From: an archaeon
GTDB lineage: Archaea; Nanobdellota; Nanobdellia; SCGC-AAA011-G17; GW2011-AR18
Assembly: GCA_023245565.1 (NCBI GenBank)
Contig: JAHFKB010000004.1
Span: 14,584-30,008 of the forward strand
Direction: 5' to 3'
DNA: 15,425 bases
Positions 1 to 6,835 of this stretch are shown here, piece by piece. The translations under genes were made by a program, and so were the position numbers. Every line of letters begins with the position of its first letter. Position 1 is the stretch's first letter. The notes under the pieces are model-generated. The model had not been told where the DNA came from, ran no database searches, and was given only the letters and a program-made list of their open reading frames with translations.

Positions 1-1
1 T

Positions 2-3000
2 TTATTGATTTTCTGCTAGACCTTTTCTTTGTCTAATTTGTAAGATTAATTTTTGCTGCAATTCCATAGGTAGCTTTTCATAAGACTGATCTGCTACATA
101 GAATGTTCCTCTACCTTCTGTTGCACTTCTTAATTCTGAACTTAATCCAAACATTTCACCTACAGGAAGTTTTGCTTTAACTGTAATATAATTTCCTTCT
201 TGTGACATATCTAATAATTGTCCTCTTTTATTTGCAATTAATTTTGAAATTGCTCCCATGTGATCCATTGTACCTTCAATTTGTAAAATCTGCATTGGTT
301 CAAATATTACTGCAGAACCATTTATCATTGCTTCTCTAATAGCTTCTCTTACAGCTGGAAGTACTTGAGCTGGACCTCTGTGAATACTATCTTCGTGTAA
401 TTTACAATCATTAACAATTACTAATAATTTTGTACATGGTTCTCTTGCTAAAGGGCCTCCGTCCATTACTTGATCAAAACCATCTAAAATTAATTCCATT
501 ACTTCACCAATATGAACAATACCTCTTGTGTTATCAACTAATGCATTTCCTTTGTAAAATGCTTTAAATTTAAGTGCAGTTTTGTGTTCTATTCCACAAT
601 TTACTAGTGTTGTAACAACATTATCATCTTTTTTCTTTAATCTAGTCTCTGAAAGATCTCCTCTTTTAATTGCTTCATAAACTTTATCTGGTAAAGGTTC
701 TACTGTTATGTAAAATTTATTATGTTTGTTTGGAGATTTTCCTTCTACTTCTATACTTTTTTTAATAATTGTTTCTCTGTAAACTACAATAGGAGCAGAT
801 GATTTAATTTGTACTCCTTTTTCTGTTATAATTCTATTTTCAATAATTTCTAAATGTAATTCACCCATACCACTCATTAAACATTCACCTGTTTGTTCAT
901 CAACTTTAATTTTAATTGAGGGATCTTCTTTAGCTGCAGCTTTTAAAACTTCTACTACTTTAGCTAGATCTTGTGGTTTTGTAGGTTCAATAGATTTTGT
1001 AATAACTGGTTCAAAAATATGTTTTAATTCTTCAAATGGATGTTCTGGTCCTTCTGTTATTGTTTCTCCAGCTTCTCCTTTTACACCTGCAATTGCTAAT
1101 ACATTACCAGCAACTACTTCTTCCATTATTTGAGTTTTAATTCCATTATACATAAATACTTGTTGAACTCTTTCATATTTTTTAGCTTGATTTAGATAAA
1201 CTTGCATTCCATTTTTTATTGTTCCTGAAAATAATCTTCCAGCTGAAATTTCTCTTCCTGTTTTTGGATCAATTAAAACTCTTGTAATACAGAAAGCTAC
1301 TTTTCCATTTTTATTACAATTAATTAGGTTTTGTCCAAATTCACTTTCTATTTCTCCTTTCCAAATTCTACCAATTCTATATTTTTGAGCTTCATGAGGA
1401 TCAGGAAGATGTTTAATTGCCATATCTAAAATAACTTCGTATAATGGTGCATTTTCCCAAATCCATTTTTTTCTATCTTCTGCATCCATTTTATATAAGT
1501 CTAAAATATGTTTGAAATTAATTCCTTTTTTCTGCATGAATGAAAATGATAAAGCCCAATTTTCTCTTGCACTACCAAATGCAACAGAACCATCTTGAAT
1601 ACTTACTTTCCATTTTTCTTTGAATTCTGGTTCTGCAATTTGTTCAATTAATCTATTAAATTCTATTATAATTTCAGTAAATCTTTTTTGAATTTGTTCT
1701 GGAGTAAATAACATTTCATTAATTAATCTGTCAACTTTATTTAGAAATAAAACTGGTTTTACTCTTTCTCTTAGAGCTTGCTTAACTACTGTTTCAGTTT
1801 GCGGCATTATTCCTTCTGATGCACATACTAAAACTATAGTTCCGTCAATAGCTCTCATTGCTCTTGTAACATTACCACCAAAATCAACGTGACCTGGTGT
1901 GTCAATTAAATTAATTAAATATTCTTGACCTTGAAAATCATGGATCATACTTACATTAGCTGAATCTACAGTCATTAATCTTTCTTGTTCATCAGCGTGC
2001 TGCCAGGTTGTCATACCTTTATCTAAATCACCTGCACTTTGAGTATTCATTAAACCTGCTGCTGCTAAAAGATTGTCAGTTAATGCTGTATTACTTATGA
2101 ACATTCCTTCAGCCACAAAATTATGTGTCTCAGGAATTGTAAAATCGTAAACTGTTTCTTCATTTGAGATTTCCATACTTGTTACTTCAATTAAAGAAAT
2201 TTCGCAGTTTTTATTTAATGTTCTTTGTAATTGATGTGTGATTCCATTTGAAACTATATTTATTCCAATGTTGTCACAAACTTTGCTCCCTGAAATTTTA
2301 TTTATTAGTGCTTCTGATTTAATTCTTTTTTCTTCTAATTCAAAGCTTATTTTATCAACGAAATTCTTTGCTGAAACTCCACTAAGATAAATTGTATCTC
2401 TTTCTTTATTTATAATTCCAATGCAGCCAAATCTCAACAAAACTAAAGATAAATCTTCTATCATTTTTTTACTTGCTGAAGTTATAGATATTGCACTTCT
2501 TGATTTTTCTATAGTTCCATCTGTATCAAAATAACCACTTAAAAAACAGGCTAGATAGATATTGCTTGATTTTGTTAAAAATTTAGATATACTTACATTA
2601 TGACTTTTTTTAATCTTTGGATATGCAAATAATGAATTAAGGATTTCTAATAGTGTTTTATTTGTTATTAATTCAGGTGTTCTTCCATTATATCCACCTA
2701 ATTTACATTTGATATTTAAATCTTCACAAATTTCTAAAAACCTTTTGCCTAAACTTTCTTTGCCCACTATAAATTTTTTATTACTTCCATCTCCTGTAAA
2801 CAAACCTGCTAAGTAAAAAAAATTTAAAAAATTTACTGGTAATTTTATTTTCTTTGAATTACCACCTCTTTGTTTTCCAGTTCTATAAAATATAAAATCT
2901 ATTTTGTTATAAATCTCTTCTGTTTTTATTTCAAATAATCTTGCTATTTTTAATAGGTCTGCAAGTGAAAACCTGTTTTGCCACATTCCGTGATAAAATG

Positions 3001-3655
3001 ATTTTGCCTTTAAGTTCGAACTTATTTTTTCAACAATCTTTTTTGTTCCATATTCTTTTATCTTATTTTTAAGATTTATAAAAAAACTATATTCTAAATT
3101 TACATGGAAATTTTTCTTTGATAATATATTGATTATTTCTTCTTTCATATTAAATTTATTTGTATCTACATCTAAGTTTGTAGGACAAATTATCCTGTCC
3201 CCTAAAATTATATCTTTTGCTTGTATTTTAGAAACTTCAGAATTTCTATGCACTAAATATTTATGTTCTGGTGTTGTTGTTATTTTATTTCCATTTCTTA
3301 ATTTTAAGTTTATAGTTGTACCGCCCACTAATTTCCATGCCAATGATATTGGTTTTTTTTCTATTTTATTTGTTTCTTTATTATATGAAAAAGTAGTTAA
3401 TCTAAGATGACTAATATCATAAATTATATGTTCATTTTCTTTATTCTCAAATAAATTACCATTTTTTTCAGAATACTCAAATATATCTTTAGCAGTTAAT
3501 ATTTGGCCATCACTTAAGGTTATCCTTGAATCCCCACTTATACATTTTCCATGATGAATATGAGCACTAGTACAAATATTTCTAATATTTTTAGGTTTGT
3601 TTTGAACAACTTTGAATCTTTCTGCTGGATCTAATGCCATTTTATACCAAGGCAT
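2..3655 (-). CDS. fusA: Translation elongation factor 2 (aEF-2) precursor with in-frame intein
   Basis: EF-2 is the GTPase that drives tRNA-mRNA translocation on the ribosome. The 1217-residue product is EF-2 interrupted by an intein at residues 38-522; removing it leaves 732 residues, the normal archaeal length. Visible landmarks are the P-loop AHIHHGK|T split by the intein, the G3 motif DTPGH at 585-589, NKVD at 639-642, and the diphthamide-type His1092 in DSIHRGPAQ. The C terminus ends naturally in IRQRKGLAENQ, so the gene is complete. Two G-domain motifs deviate from the usual sequence: DHGK reads HHGK (His34), and switch I RGITI reads RLMTV (559-563). The ATG at 3655 opens the frame, but the TATA-like box at 3665-3674 is only 10-19 bp upstream of it. 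It lies about 30 bp from the in-frame ATG at 3640 (Met6), so a leaderless start at 3640 is plausible. Identity is certain; the start is not. Confidence 0.97.
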   Translation of the reverse strand: MPWYKMALDPAERFKVVQNKPKNIRNICTSAHIHHGKCISGDSRITLSDGQILTAKDIFEYSEKNGNLFENKENEHIIYDISHLRLTTFSYNKETNKIEKKPISLAWKLVGGTTINLKLRNGNKITTTPEHKYLVHRNSEVSKIQAKDIILGDRIICPTNLDVDTNKFNMKEEIINILSKKNFHVNLEYSFFINLKNKIKEYGTKKIVEKISSNLKAKSFYHGMWQNRFSLADLLKIARLFEIKTEEIYNKIDFIFYRTGKQRGGNSKKIKLPVNFLNFFYLAGLFTGDGSNKKFIVGKESLGKRFLEICEDLNIKCKLGGYNGRTPELITNKTLLEILNSLFAYPKIKKSHNVSISKFLTKSSNIYLACFLSGYFDTDGTIEKSRSAISITSASKKMIEDLSLVLLRFGCIGIINKERDTIYLSGVSAKNFVDKISFELEEKRIKSEALINKISGSKVCDNIGINIVSNGITHQLQRTLNKNCEISLIEVTSMEISNEETVYDFTIPETHNFVAEGMFISNTALTDNLLAAAGLMNTQSAGDLDKGMTTWQHADEQERLMTVDSANVSMIHDFQGQEYLINLIDTPGHVDFGGNVTRAMRAIDGTIVLVCASEGIMPQTETVVKQALRERVKPVLFLNKVDRLINEMLFTPEQIQKRFTEIIIEFNRLIEQIAEPEFKEKWKVSIQDGSVAFGSARENWALSFSFMQKKGINFKHILDLYKMDAEDRKKWIWENAPLYEVILDMAIKHLPDPHEAQKYRIGRIWKGEIESEFGQNLINCNKNGKVAFCITRVLIDPKTGREISAGRLFSGTIKNGMQVYLNQAKKYERVQQVFMYNGIKTQIMEEVVAGNVLAIAGVKGEAGETITEGPEHPFEELKHIFEPVITKSIEPTKPQDLAKVVEVLKAAAKEDPSIKIKVDEQTGECLMSGMGELHLEIIENRIITEKGVQIKSSAPIVVYRETIIKKSIEVEGKSPNKHNKFYITVEPLPDKVYEAIKRGDLSETRLKKKDDNVVTTLVNCGIEHKTALKFKAFYKGNALVDNTRGIVHIGEVMELILDGFDQVMDGGPLAREPCTKLLVIVNDCKLHEDSIHRGPAQVLPAVREAIREAMINGSAVIFEPMQILQIEGTMDHMGAISKLIANKRGQLLDMSQEGNYITVKAKLPVGEMFGLSSELRSATEGRGTFYVADQSYEKLPMELQQKLILQIRQRKGLAENQ
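2090..3544 (-). mobile_element. Intein with LAGLIDADG homing endonuclease in the EF-2 P-loop
   Basis: The element is 485 residues long (38-522 of the precursor). It starts at Cys38 in CISGDSRI (block A) and has the block B TxxH at T128-H131. It ends in ETHNFVAEGMFISN, with Asn522 followed by the extein Thr. The penultimate residue is Ser rather than the more usual His, a known variation among inteins. The homing endonuclease has two dodecapeptides, YLAGLFTGDG (281-290) and LSGYFDTDG (372-380). Both keep the catalytic acidic position (D289, D379), so the enzyme may be active. The splice +1 nucleophile is also the Mg-coordinating Thr of the G1 GTPase motif, so the unspliced precursor should be unable to bind GTP normally. 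Reading frame is intact throughout and base composition resembles the host gene. Boundaries follow from splice motifs and EF-2 continuity. Confidence 0.95.
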
Positions 3656-3664
3656 TATAAACTA

Positions 3665-3674
3665 TATTTAAAGC
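3665..3674 (-). promoter_or_regulatory. TATA box of EF-2 gene
   Basis: Minus strand reads GCTTTAAATA, preceded by an A-rich BRE-like stretch. Its centre is about 30 bp upstream of the ATG at 3640 and only about 15 bp upstream of the ATG at 3655. The spacing matches the leaderless genes around it only if translation starts at 3640. A second AT-rich candidate lies near 3714-3720. Confidence 0.5.
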
Positions 3675-3707
3675 TTTTGTATTATTTTCACATGCTTATT
3701 TGTATGG

Positions 3708-3720
3708 TAAAATAAAAATA
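3708..3720 (-). terminator. Possible T-rich terminator after the HD-domain gene
   Basis: On the minus strand the sequence just downstream of the stop at 3733 reads TATTTTTATTTTA. This fits the oligo-T termination signals of archaea. There is no hairpin, and everything here is AT-rich, so the call is weak. Confidence 0.3.
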
Positions 3721-3732
3721 TAGATATTAGAT

Positions 3733-4269
3733 TTAATTTCTTTTATTAAATAATAGTTCATATATTTCTATTATATCTTTATTTTCTATTCTTTCTTTAA
3801 CATATGGCCAGAATTCATCTAAATTAATATTTTGCCCTTTGCTTATTTTTTCATATTCAAATGCTTGTATTAACATTTCTATTTTATCTATTTCATAAAC
3901 TAAAATTGATTCTTTTGTTTTTCTTTCTTCATATTCATTCCATAATTCTAAAATTTCATTATTATTTATTTTACTTGTTAATTTTCTTACTGCGTTCTCT
4001 TCTCTTTCATGTTTATCTTTTTCATCTATGTTGTCATGCGGAGTTATATCTCCTATTATACATTCACCAATATCATGAATTAGAGCCATTTTTACACATT
4101 TATCTTTATTGAGACCTTGTTTTTCTGCTAAAACTAATGCAATTATTGAACATCTAAAAGAATGTTCTGCAACTGTTTCTGGATTTTTAATTCCTCTTCT
4201 AACCCATCCTGTTCTTTTTAAATTTTTTAATTCTCCAACTTTGTGTAAAAACTCAATTATATTTTCCAT
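3733..4269 (-). CDS. HD-domain 5'-deoxynucleotidase-like hydrolase (HDDC2/YfbR type)
   Basis: The 178-residue protein matches the HDDC2/YfbR branch of HD phosphohydrolases, which remove the 5' phosphate from deoxynucleoside monophosphates in the cytoplasm. Recognisable segments are the N-terminal ENIIEFLHKVGELK..RTGW, PETVAEHSFR with His36, the MALIHDIGECIIGD motif with His65-Asp66, and Asp128 in YEIDKIEM. These four residues form the divalent-metal site of the family, so the enzyme should be active. Glu69, just after the HD pair, is also conserved. Length is normal for the family. A TATA box lies 28 bp upstream of the ATG with no Shine-Dalgarno sequence, which implies a leaderless mRNA. It stands alone between the EF-2 gene and a divergent small gene. 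Substrate is inferred from family, not visible in the sequence. Confidence 0.88.
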   Translation of the reverse strand: MENIIEFLHKVGELKNLKRTGWVRRGIKNPETVAEHSFRCSIIALVLAEKQGLNKDKCVKMALIHDIGECIIGDITPHDNIDEKDKHEREENAVRKLTSKINNNEILELWNEYEERKTKESILVYEIDKIEMLIQAFEYEKISKGQNINLDEFWPYVKERIENKDIIEIYELLFNKRN

Positions 4270-4292
4270 CTTATATTGTTTAAATAGTAAAG

Positions 4293-4301
4293 TATAAAAG
4301 C
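4293..4301 (-). promoter_or_regulatory. TATA box of HD-domain gene
   Basis: Minus strand GCTTTTATA, preceded by an A run that would serve as BRE. It is centred about 28 bp upstream of the ATG at 4269, so transcription should begin at or next to the start codon. Confidence 0.65.
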
Positions 4302-4355
4302 TTTTTTTATGATTTTTAATTATAGATCTTAACTCTAGTTTTGATTTTCATATAG

Positions 4356-4364
4356 TATTTATAT
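4356..4364 (+). promoter_or_regulatory. TATA box of the small unknown gene at 4385
   Basis: Plus strand TATTTATAT, centred about 25 bp upstream of the ATG at 4385. No Shine-Dalgarno sequence is present, which is consistent with a leaderless transcript. It lies divergent from the HD-gene promoter in the same 115 bp spacer. Confidence 0.55.
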
Positions 4365-4384
4365 TTTAGTTTTAAACATGTTTT

Positions 4385-4699
4385 ATGATTAATTTAGAAA
4401 AATTGGTTGAGAGATTATCTTTTATATCAGAAAAAGAGAAAATAAATCTAACTAAATTTAAATTTGATTTTCTTCAGCAATTTATTAATGAACATTCACA
4501 ACATGGTGGATTTTATATTTCATTAGGTTATGACTTTGATGATAATTTGTCTTTTGTTTATTTAAACTGTAATTTTGTTTCAAATCCTAATGATATTAGT
4601 TTATGTTTAAGGGGAGGCAAATATAATAAATTACAAGTCTATCCTAATTATGATATTGTTAGAAAAATTAAAAAATTATATGGGCTTAAAGATGAGTAA
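4385..4699 (+). CDS. Small hypothetical protein, 104 aa
   Basis: I do not recognise this protein. It begins with a charged helical segment (residues 1-35). A likely beta-rich middle follows (GGFYISLGYDFDDN, then LSFVYLNCNFVS), then LCLRGGKYNKLQVYPNYD, and it ends with a basic helix (DIVRKIKKLYGLKDE). There is no signal peptide or membrane segment, so it is probably cytoplasmic. Codon use matches the neighbours and a well-placed TATA box precedes the ATG, which supports a real gene. It is followed by the separate promoter of the peroxiredoxin operon, so it is probably transcribed alone. Confidence 0.7.
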   Translation: MINLEKLVERLSFISEKEKINLTKFKFDFLQQFINEHSQHGGFYISLGYDFDDNLSFVYLNCNFVSNPNDISLCLRGGKYNKLQVYPNYDIVRKIKKLYGLKDE

Positions 4700-4714
4700 T
4701 CTTGAACAATAAAC

Positions 4715-4722
4715 TATAAATA
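4715..4722 (+). promoter_or_regulatory. TATA box of the peroxiredoxin-MazG-SOD operon
   Basis: Plus strand TATAAATA, 45-52 bp before the ATG at 4767. Transcription is expected near 4743-4745. That gives a leader of about 22-24 nt, just long enough to carry the Shine-Dalgarno sequence at 4753. This is the clearest leadered promoter in the window. Confidence 0.6.
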
Positions 4723-4752
4723 TTGTTAGTTATTACATTTATCATACTTTTT

Positions 4753-4758
4753 GGAGGT
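4753..4758 (+). promoter_or_regulatory. Shine-Dalgarno site of peroxiredoxin gene
   Basis: GGAGGT, 8 nt upstream of the ATG at 4767. It is one of only two strong Shine-Dalgarno sites in the window and it fixes the start codon. Confidence 0.85.
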
Positions 4759-4766
4759 TATTTAAT

Positions 4767-5330
4767 ATGGTTAAGATAGGAGATAAAGTTCAGGATTTTC
4801 AATTAGAAGCTTTTCAAAATAATGAAGTTAAGAAAGTTAAACTTTCTGATTACAAAGGTAAATGGGTTGTTATTGTATTTTATCCAGCAGATTTTACTTT
4901 TATATGTCCTACTGAGTTAGTTGAATTAGCTGATCATTATGAAGAATTTAAAAAATTAGGTGCAGAAATATTAAGTGTAAGTACTGATACTGTTTTTGTA
5001 CATAAAGCATGGCATGATAATTCTCCATCAATTAAGAAAATAAAATATCCTATGTTAGCTGATCCTACTGGAAATCTTTGTAAAGAATTTGGAACTTATA
5101 TAGAAGGTGAAGGTTTATCATTAAGGGGAAGCTTTGTAATTGATCCAGATGGAATTTTAAAAGCTTATGAAGTTCATGATAATAGTATTGGAAGAAGTGC
5201 TAAAGAATTATTAAGAAAATTACAAGCTGGAATTTTTGTTAGAGAACATGGCGGAGAAGTTTGTCCTGCTAGTTGGGAACCTGGAAAAGGAACTTTGAAA
5301 CCTGGATTAGATTTAGTTGGTAAAATTTAA
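4767..5330 (+). CDS. ahpC: Typical 2-Cys peroxiredoxin (AhpC-like)
   Basis: This thiol peroxidase reduces hydrogen peroxide and organic hydroperoxides in the cytoplasm. At 187 residues it has the same length as bacterial AhpC. The peroxidatic Cys47 sits in FYPADFTFICPTE and the resolving Cys166 in GGEVCPASWEPGK, so it is a typical 2-Cys enzyme acting as an antiparallel dimer. An extra Cys occurs in GNLCKEFG. The thioredoxin-fold core and the C-terminal arm that carries the resolving Cys are both complete. The gene has its own promoter and a strong Shine-Dalgarno site, and heads an operon with a MazG-like enzyme and superoxide dismutase. No dedicated reductase (AhpF) is encoded nearby, so electrons presumably come from a thioredoxin or glutaredoxin system elsewhere. 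Confidence 0.95.
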   Translation: MVKIGDKVQDFQLEAFQNNEVKKVKLSDYKGKWVVIVFYPADFTFICPTELVELADHYEEFKKLGAEILSVSTDTVFVHKAWHDNSPSIKKIKYPMLADPTGNLCKEFGTYIEGEGLSLRGSFVIDPDGILKAYEVHDNSIGRSAKELLRKLQAGIFVREHGGEVCPASWEPGKGTLKPGLDLVGKI

Positions 5331-5645
5331 ATGAGCTTTGAACAATTACAAAAAGAAATTGATTTATGGGCACAACAATTTACAGTTCCTTATTGGAAGC
5401 CACATGAAATAATTGTTAGATTGCTTGAAGAAAGTGGTGAACTTGCTAGAGAAGTAAATCATATATATGGTCCTAAAAAGAAAAAATCTACAGAAGAAAA
5501 TAAAGAAATGGGTGCTGAAATTTGTGATATATTTATGAACTTAATTTGTTTAGCAAACTCTCAAGGAATTAAACTTGATGATCATTGGAAAGATTTAATT
5601 AATAAATTAAATAATAGGGATAGTTTAAGATTTGAAAAGAAGTAA
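5331..5645 (+). CDS. MazG-like nucleotide pyrophosphohydrolase
   Basis: The 104-residue all-alpha protein carries the MazG/iMazG/dUTPase superfamily metal motif: EExxE at 33-37 (EESGE), followed by ExxD at 63-66 (EICD). Such enzymes hydrolyse (d)NTPs, often non-canonical or oxidised ones, to the monophosphate and pyrophosphate. The single-domain length is typical. The ATG follows the peroxiredoxin stop directly (TAA then ATG, no spacer) and there is no clear Shine-Dalgarno site, so translation is probably coupled to the upstream gene. Lying between a peroxidase and a superoxide dismutase, it may clean oxidised nucleotides from the pool. That role is inferred from context. The basic stretch GPKKKKST between the two motifs is a flexible loop. 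Confidence 0.88.
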   Translation: MSFEQLQKEIDLWAQQFTVPYWKPHEIIVRLLEESGELAREVNHIYGPKKKKSTEENKEMGAEICDIFMNLICLANSQGIKLDDHWKDLINKLNNRDSLRFEKK

Positions 5646-5650
5646 GGAGG
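5644..5650 (+). promoter_or_regulatory. Shine-Dalgarno site of superoxide dismutase gene
   Basis: AAGGAGG, 8 nt upstream of the ATG at 5659. It decides the start of the sod gene in favour of 5659 over the in-frame ATG at 5632. Confidence 0.88.
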
Positions 5651-5658
5651 AAATAAAA

Positions 5659-6255
5659 ATGGTATTTGAAGTAAAGAATTTTGATAATTTATTAGGAACT
5701 AAAGGATTTAGTGATCAATTATTAAAAAATCATTTTACATTATATCAAGGTTATGTAACTAATTCAAATAAATTAAATCAGGCTTTAATGATGATGGTTA
5801 AAGAAGGTAAAACAGCAACTCCTGAATTTGCTGAATTAAAAAGAAGATTTGGTTGGGAGTTTAATGGTATGAGATTACATGAATTTTATTTTAGCAATAT
5901 GAAAAATGGTGGATCAGAACTTAAAAAAGATTGTAAATTAATTAAGAAGATTCATGAAGAATTTGGTTCTTTTGAAAATTGGGAAAAAGATTTTAGAGGT
6001 ACTGGTGTAATGAGGGGAATTGGCTGGGTTATATTATATTATGATATGATGAGTAAAAAATTATTTAATGTTTGGGTAAATGAACATGATGTTGGACATT
6101 TATCTGGAGCTGTTCCTTTGTTAGTTATGGATGTATTTGAACATGCATTTATGCTGGATTATGGAATAAAAAGAGTAGATTATATTGAAGCTTTTTTCAA
6201 AGCAATACATTGGGAAGAATCTTCAAATATATTTGATTTTGTAACTAATTTTTAA
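5659..6255 (+). CDS. sodA: Fe/Mn superoxide dismutase
   Basis: The enzyme converts superoxide to oxygen and hydrogen peroxide, and the peroxiredoxin of the same operon can remove the peroxide. From the ATG at 5659 the product is 198 residues. All four metal ligands are present: His25 (NHFTLYQGYV), His74 (NGMRLHEFYF), and Asp158 and His162 (MDVFEHAF). The first ligand region has the shorter form in which Tyr follows at the usual second His pair, as in a subgroup of Fe/Mn SODs. Metal choice cannot be read safely. An in-frame ATG at 5632 would add nine residues, but it lies inside the mazG-like gene and upstream of the strong Shine-Dalgarno site, so it was not chosen. The stop faces the stop of the next, convergent gene two bases away. 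No signal peptide, so cytoplasmic. Confidence 0.95.
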   Translation: MVFEVKNFDNLLGTKGFSDQLLKNHFTLYQGYVTNSNKLNQALMMMVKEGKTATPEFAELKRRFGWEFNGMRLHEFYFSNMKNGGSELKKDCKLIKKIHEEFGSFENWEKDFRGTGVMRGIGWVILYYDMMSKKLFNVWVNEHDVGHLSGAVPLLVMDVFEHAFMLDYGIKRVDYIEAFFKAIHWEESSNIFDFVTNF

Positions 6256-6271
6256 TTTTATTTTTTTATTT
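6256..6271 (+). terminator. T-rich terminator after the superoxide dismutase gene
   Basis: The sequence directly after the sod stop reads TTTTATTTTTTTATTT, including a run of seven T at 6261-6267. This fits archaeal oligo-T termination. It overlaps the last codons of the convergent gene on the minus strand. Confidence 0.45.
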
Positions 6272-6785
6272 GGATTATTTGATTACTTTCATACCAAGCT
6301 TTAATAGAATTTTTATCCCAATAACCTTTTAGTTGTGGATTTTTAATTCTTATTGCTTCATTAAAAGGAACTTTTCCAGGGTCAAAATTATAACTCCAAT
6401 AATCTTGTTTTGATTGGTAATCTATTTGAATTAATTTTTTTCCTTGAAAATTAAATCCTCTTTTTTTCAAAACATTTTTTATTGCTATATCATGAAAATT
6501 AATTTCTTCTAAACTATATTTATAATCTCTTCTTGACATTATTTCATTAGGTTCTAATATGTATATGTTTTTTGCATCTTTAAGTAGTTCTCTCCATATA
6601 TTTTCTCTATTATATGAATCTCCAAGGTAAGCGTTTTCACATATATTATAAGCTACAGTGCTAGGATAAAAAAGTGAATCATATTCCCACATTCTACGTA
6701 AATTATCTTTTCCATGATCAGAAATTAATCTAGATACTAATTCTTTAGAAATGGGTCTTGCAGTTTCTATTTTTATCCAATCCAT
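6258..6785 (-). CDS. Hypothetical protein, 175 aa
   Basis: I do not recognise this protein. It is hydrophilic, rich in aromatic and charged residues, and has no signal peptide or membrane segment. Noticeable parts are the N-terminal MDWIKIETARPISKEL, an Arg/Trp-rich region (DNLRRMWEYDS), IYILEPNEIMSRRDYKYSL around the middle, and an aromatic C-terminal part with YWSYNFDPGK and GYWDKNSIKAWYE. A TATA box about 26 bp upstream of the ATG gives a leaderless start. The same TATA element serves the divergent dioxygenase gene at 6836, so the two are probably expressed together. Its 3' end is convergent with the superoxide dismutase gene. Function is unknown. Confidence 0.75.
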   Translation of the reverse strand: MDWIKIETARPISKELVSRLISDHGKDNLRRMWEYDSLFYPSTVAYNICENAYLGDSYNRENIWRELLKDAKNIYILEPNEIMSRRDYKYSLEEINFHDIAIKNVLKKRGFNFQGKKLIQIDYQSKQDYWSYNFDPGKVPFNEAIRIKNPQLKGYWDKNSIKAWYESNQIIQIKK

Positions 6786-6806
6786 AAATATATCTTATTA
6801 GTAATT

Positions 6807-6816
6807 AATATAAATT
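6807..6816. promoter_or_regulatory. Shared bidirectional TATA box
   Basis: AATATAAATT, within the near-symmetric TTAATATAAATTT, is centred about 26 bp from the minus-strand ATG at 6785 and about 25 bp from the plus-strand ATG at 6836. The whole intergenic space is only 50 bp. One element therefore sits at the right leaderless distance for both genes. A separate second TATA box was not found. Confidence 0.55.
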
Positions 6817-6835
6817 TGTTTAAATTTTAAAATAT

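Noticed and set aside
3129..3410. Plus-strand open frame of 93 codons inside the EF-2 intein
   Set aside because: It lies antisense to the continuous intein coding sequence, has low-complexity hydrophobic composition typical of reversed Lys/Asn codons, and has no promoter.
5632..5658. ATG at 5632 as start of superoxide dismutase
   Set aside because: It would begin inside the MazG-like gene, and the AAGGAGG site lies downstream of it. The ATG at 5659 is correctly spaced and matches the family N terminus.
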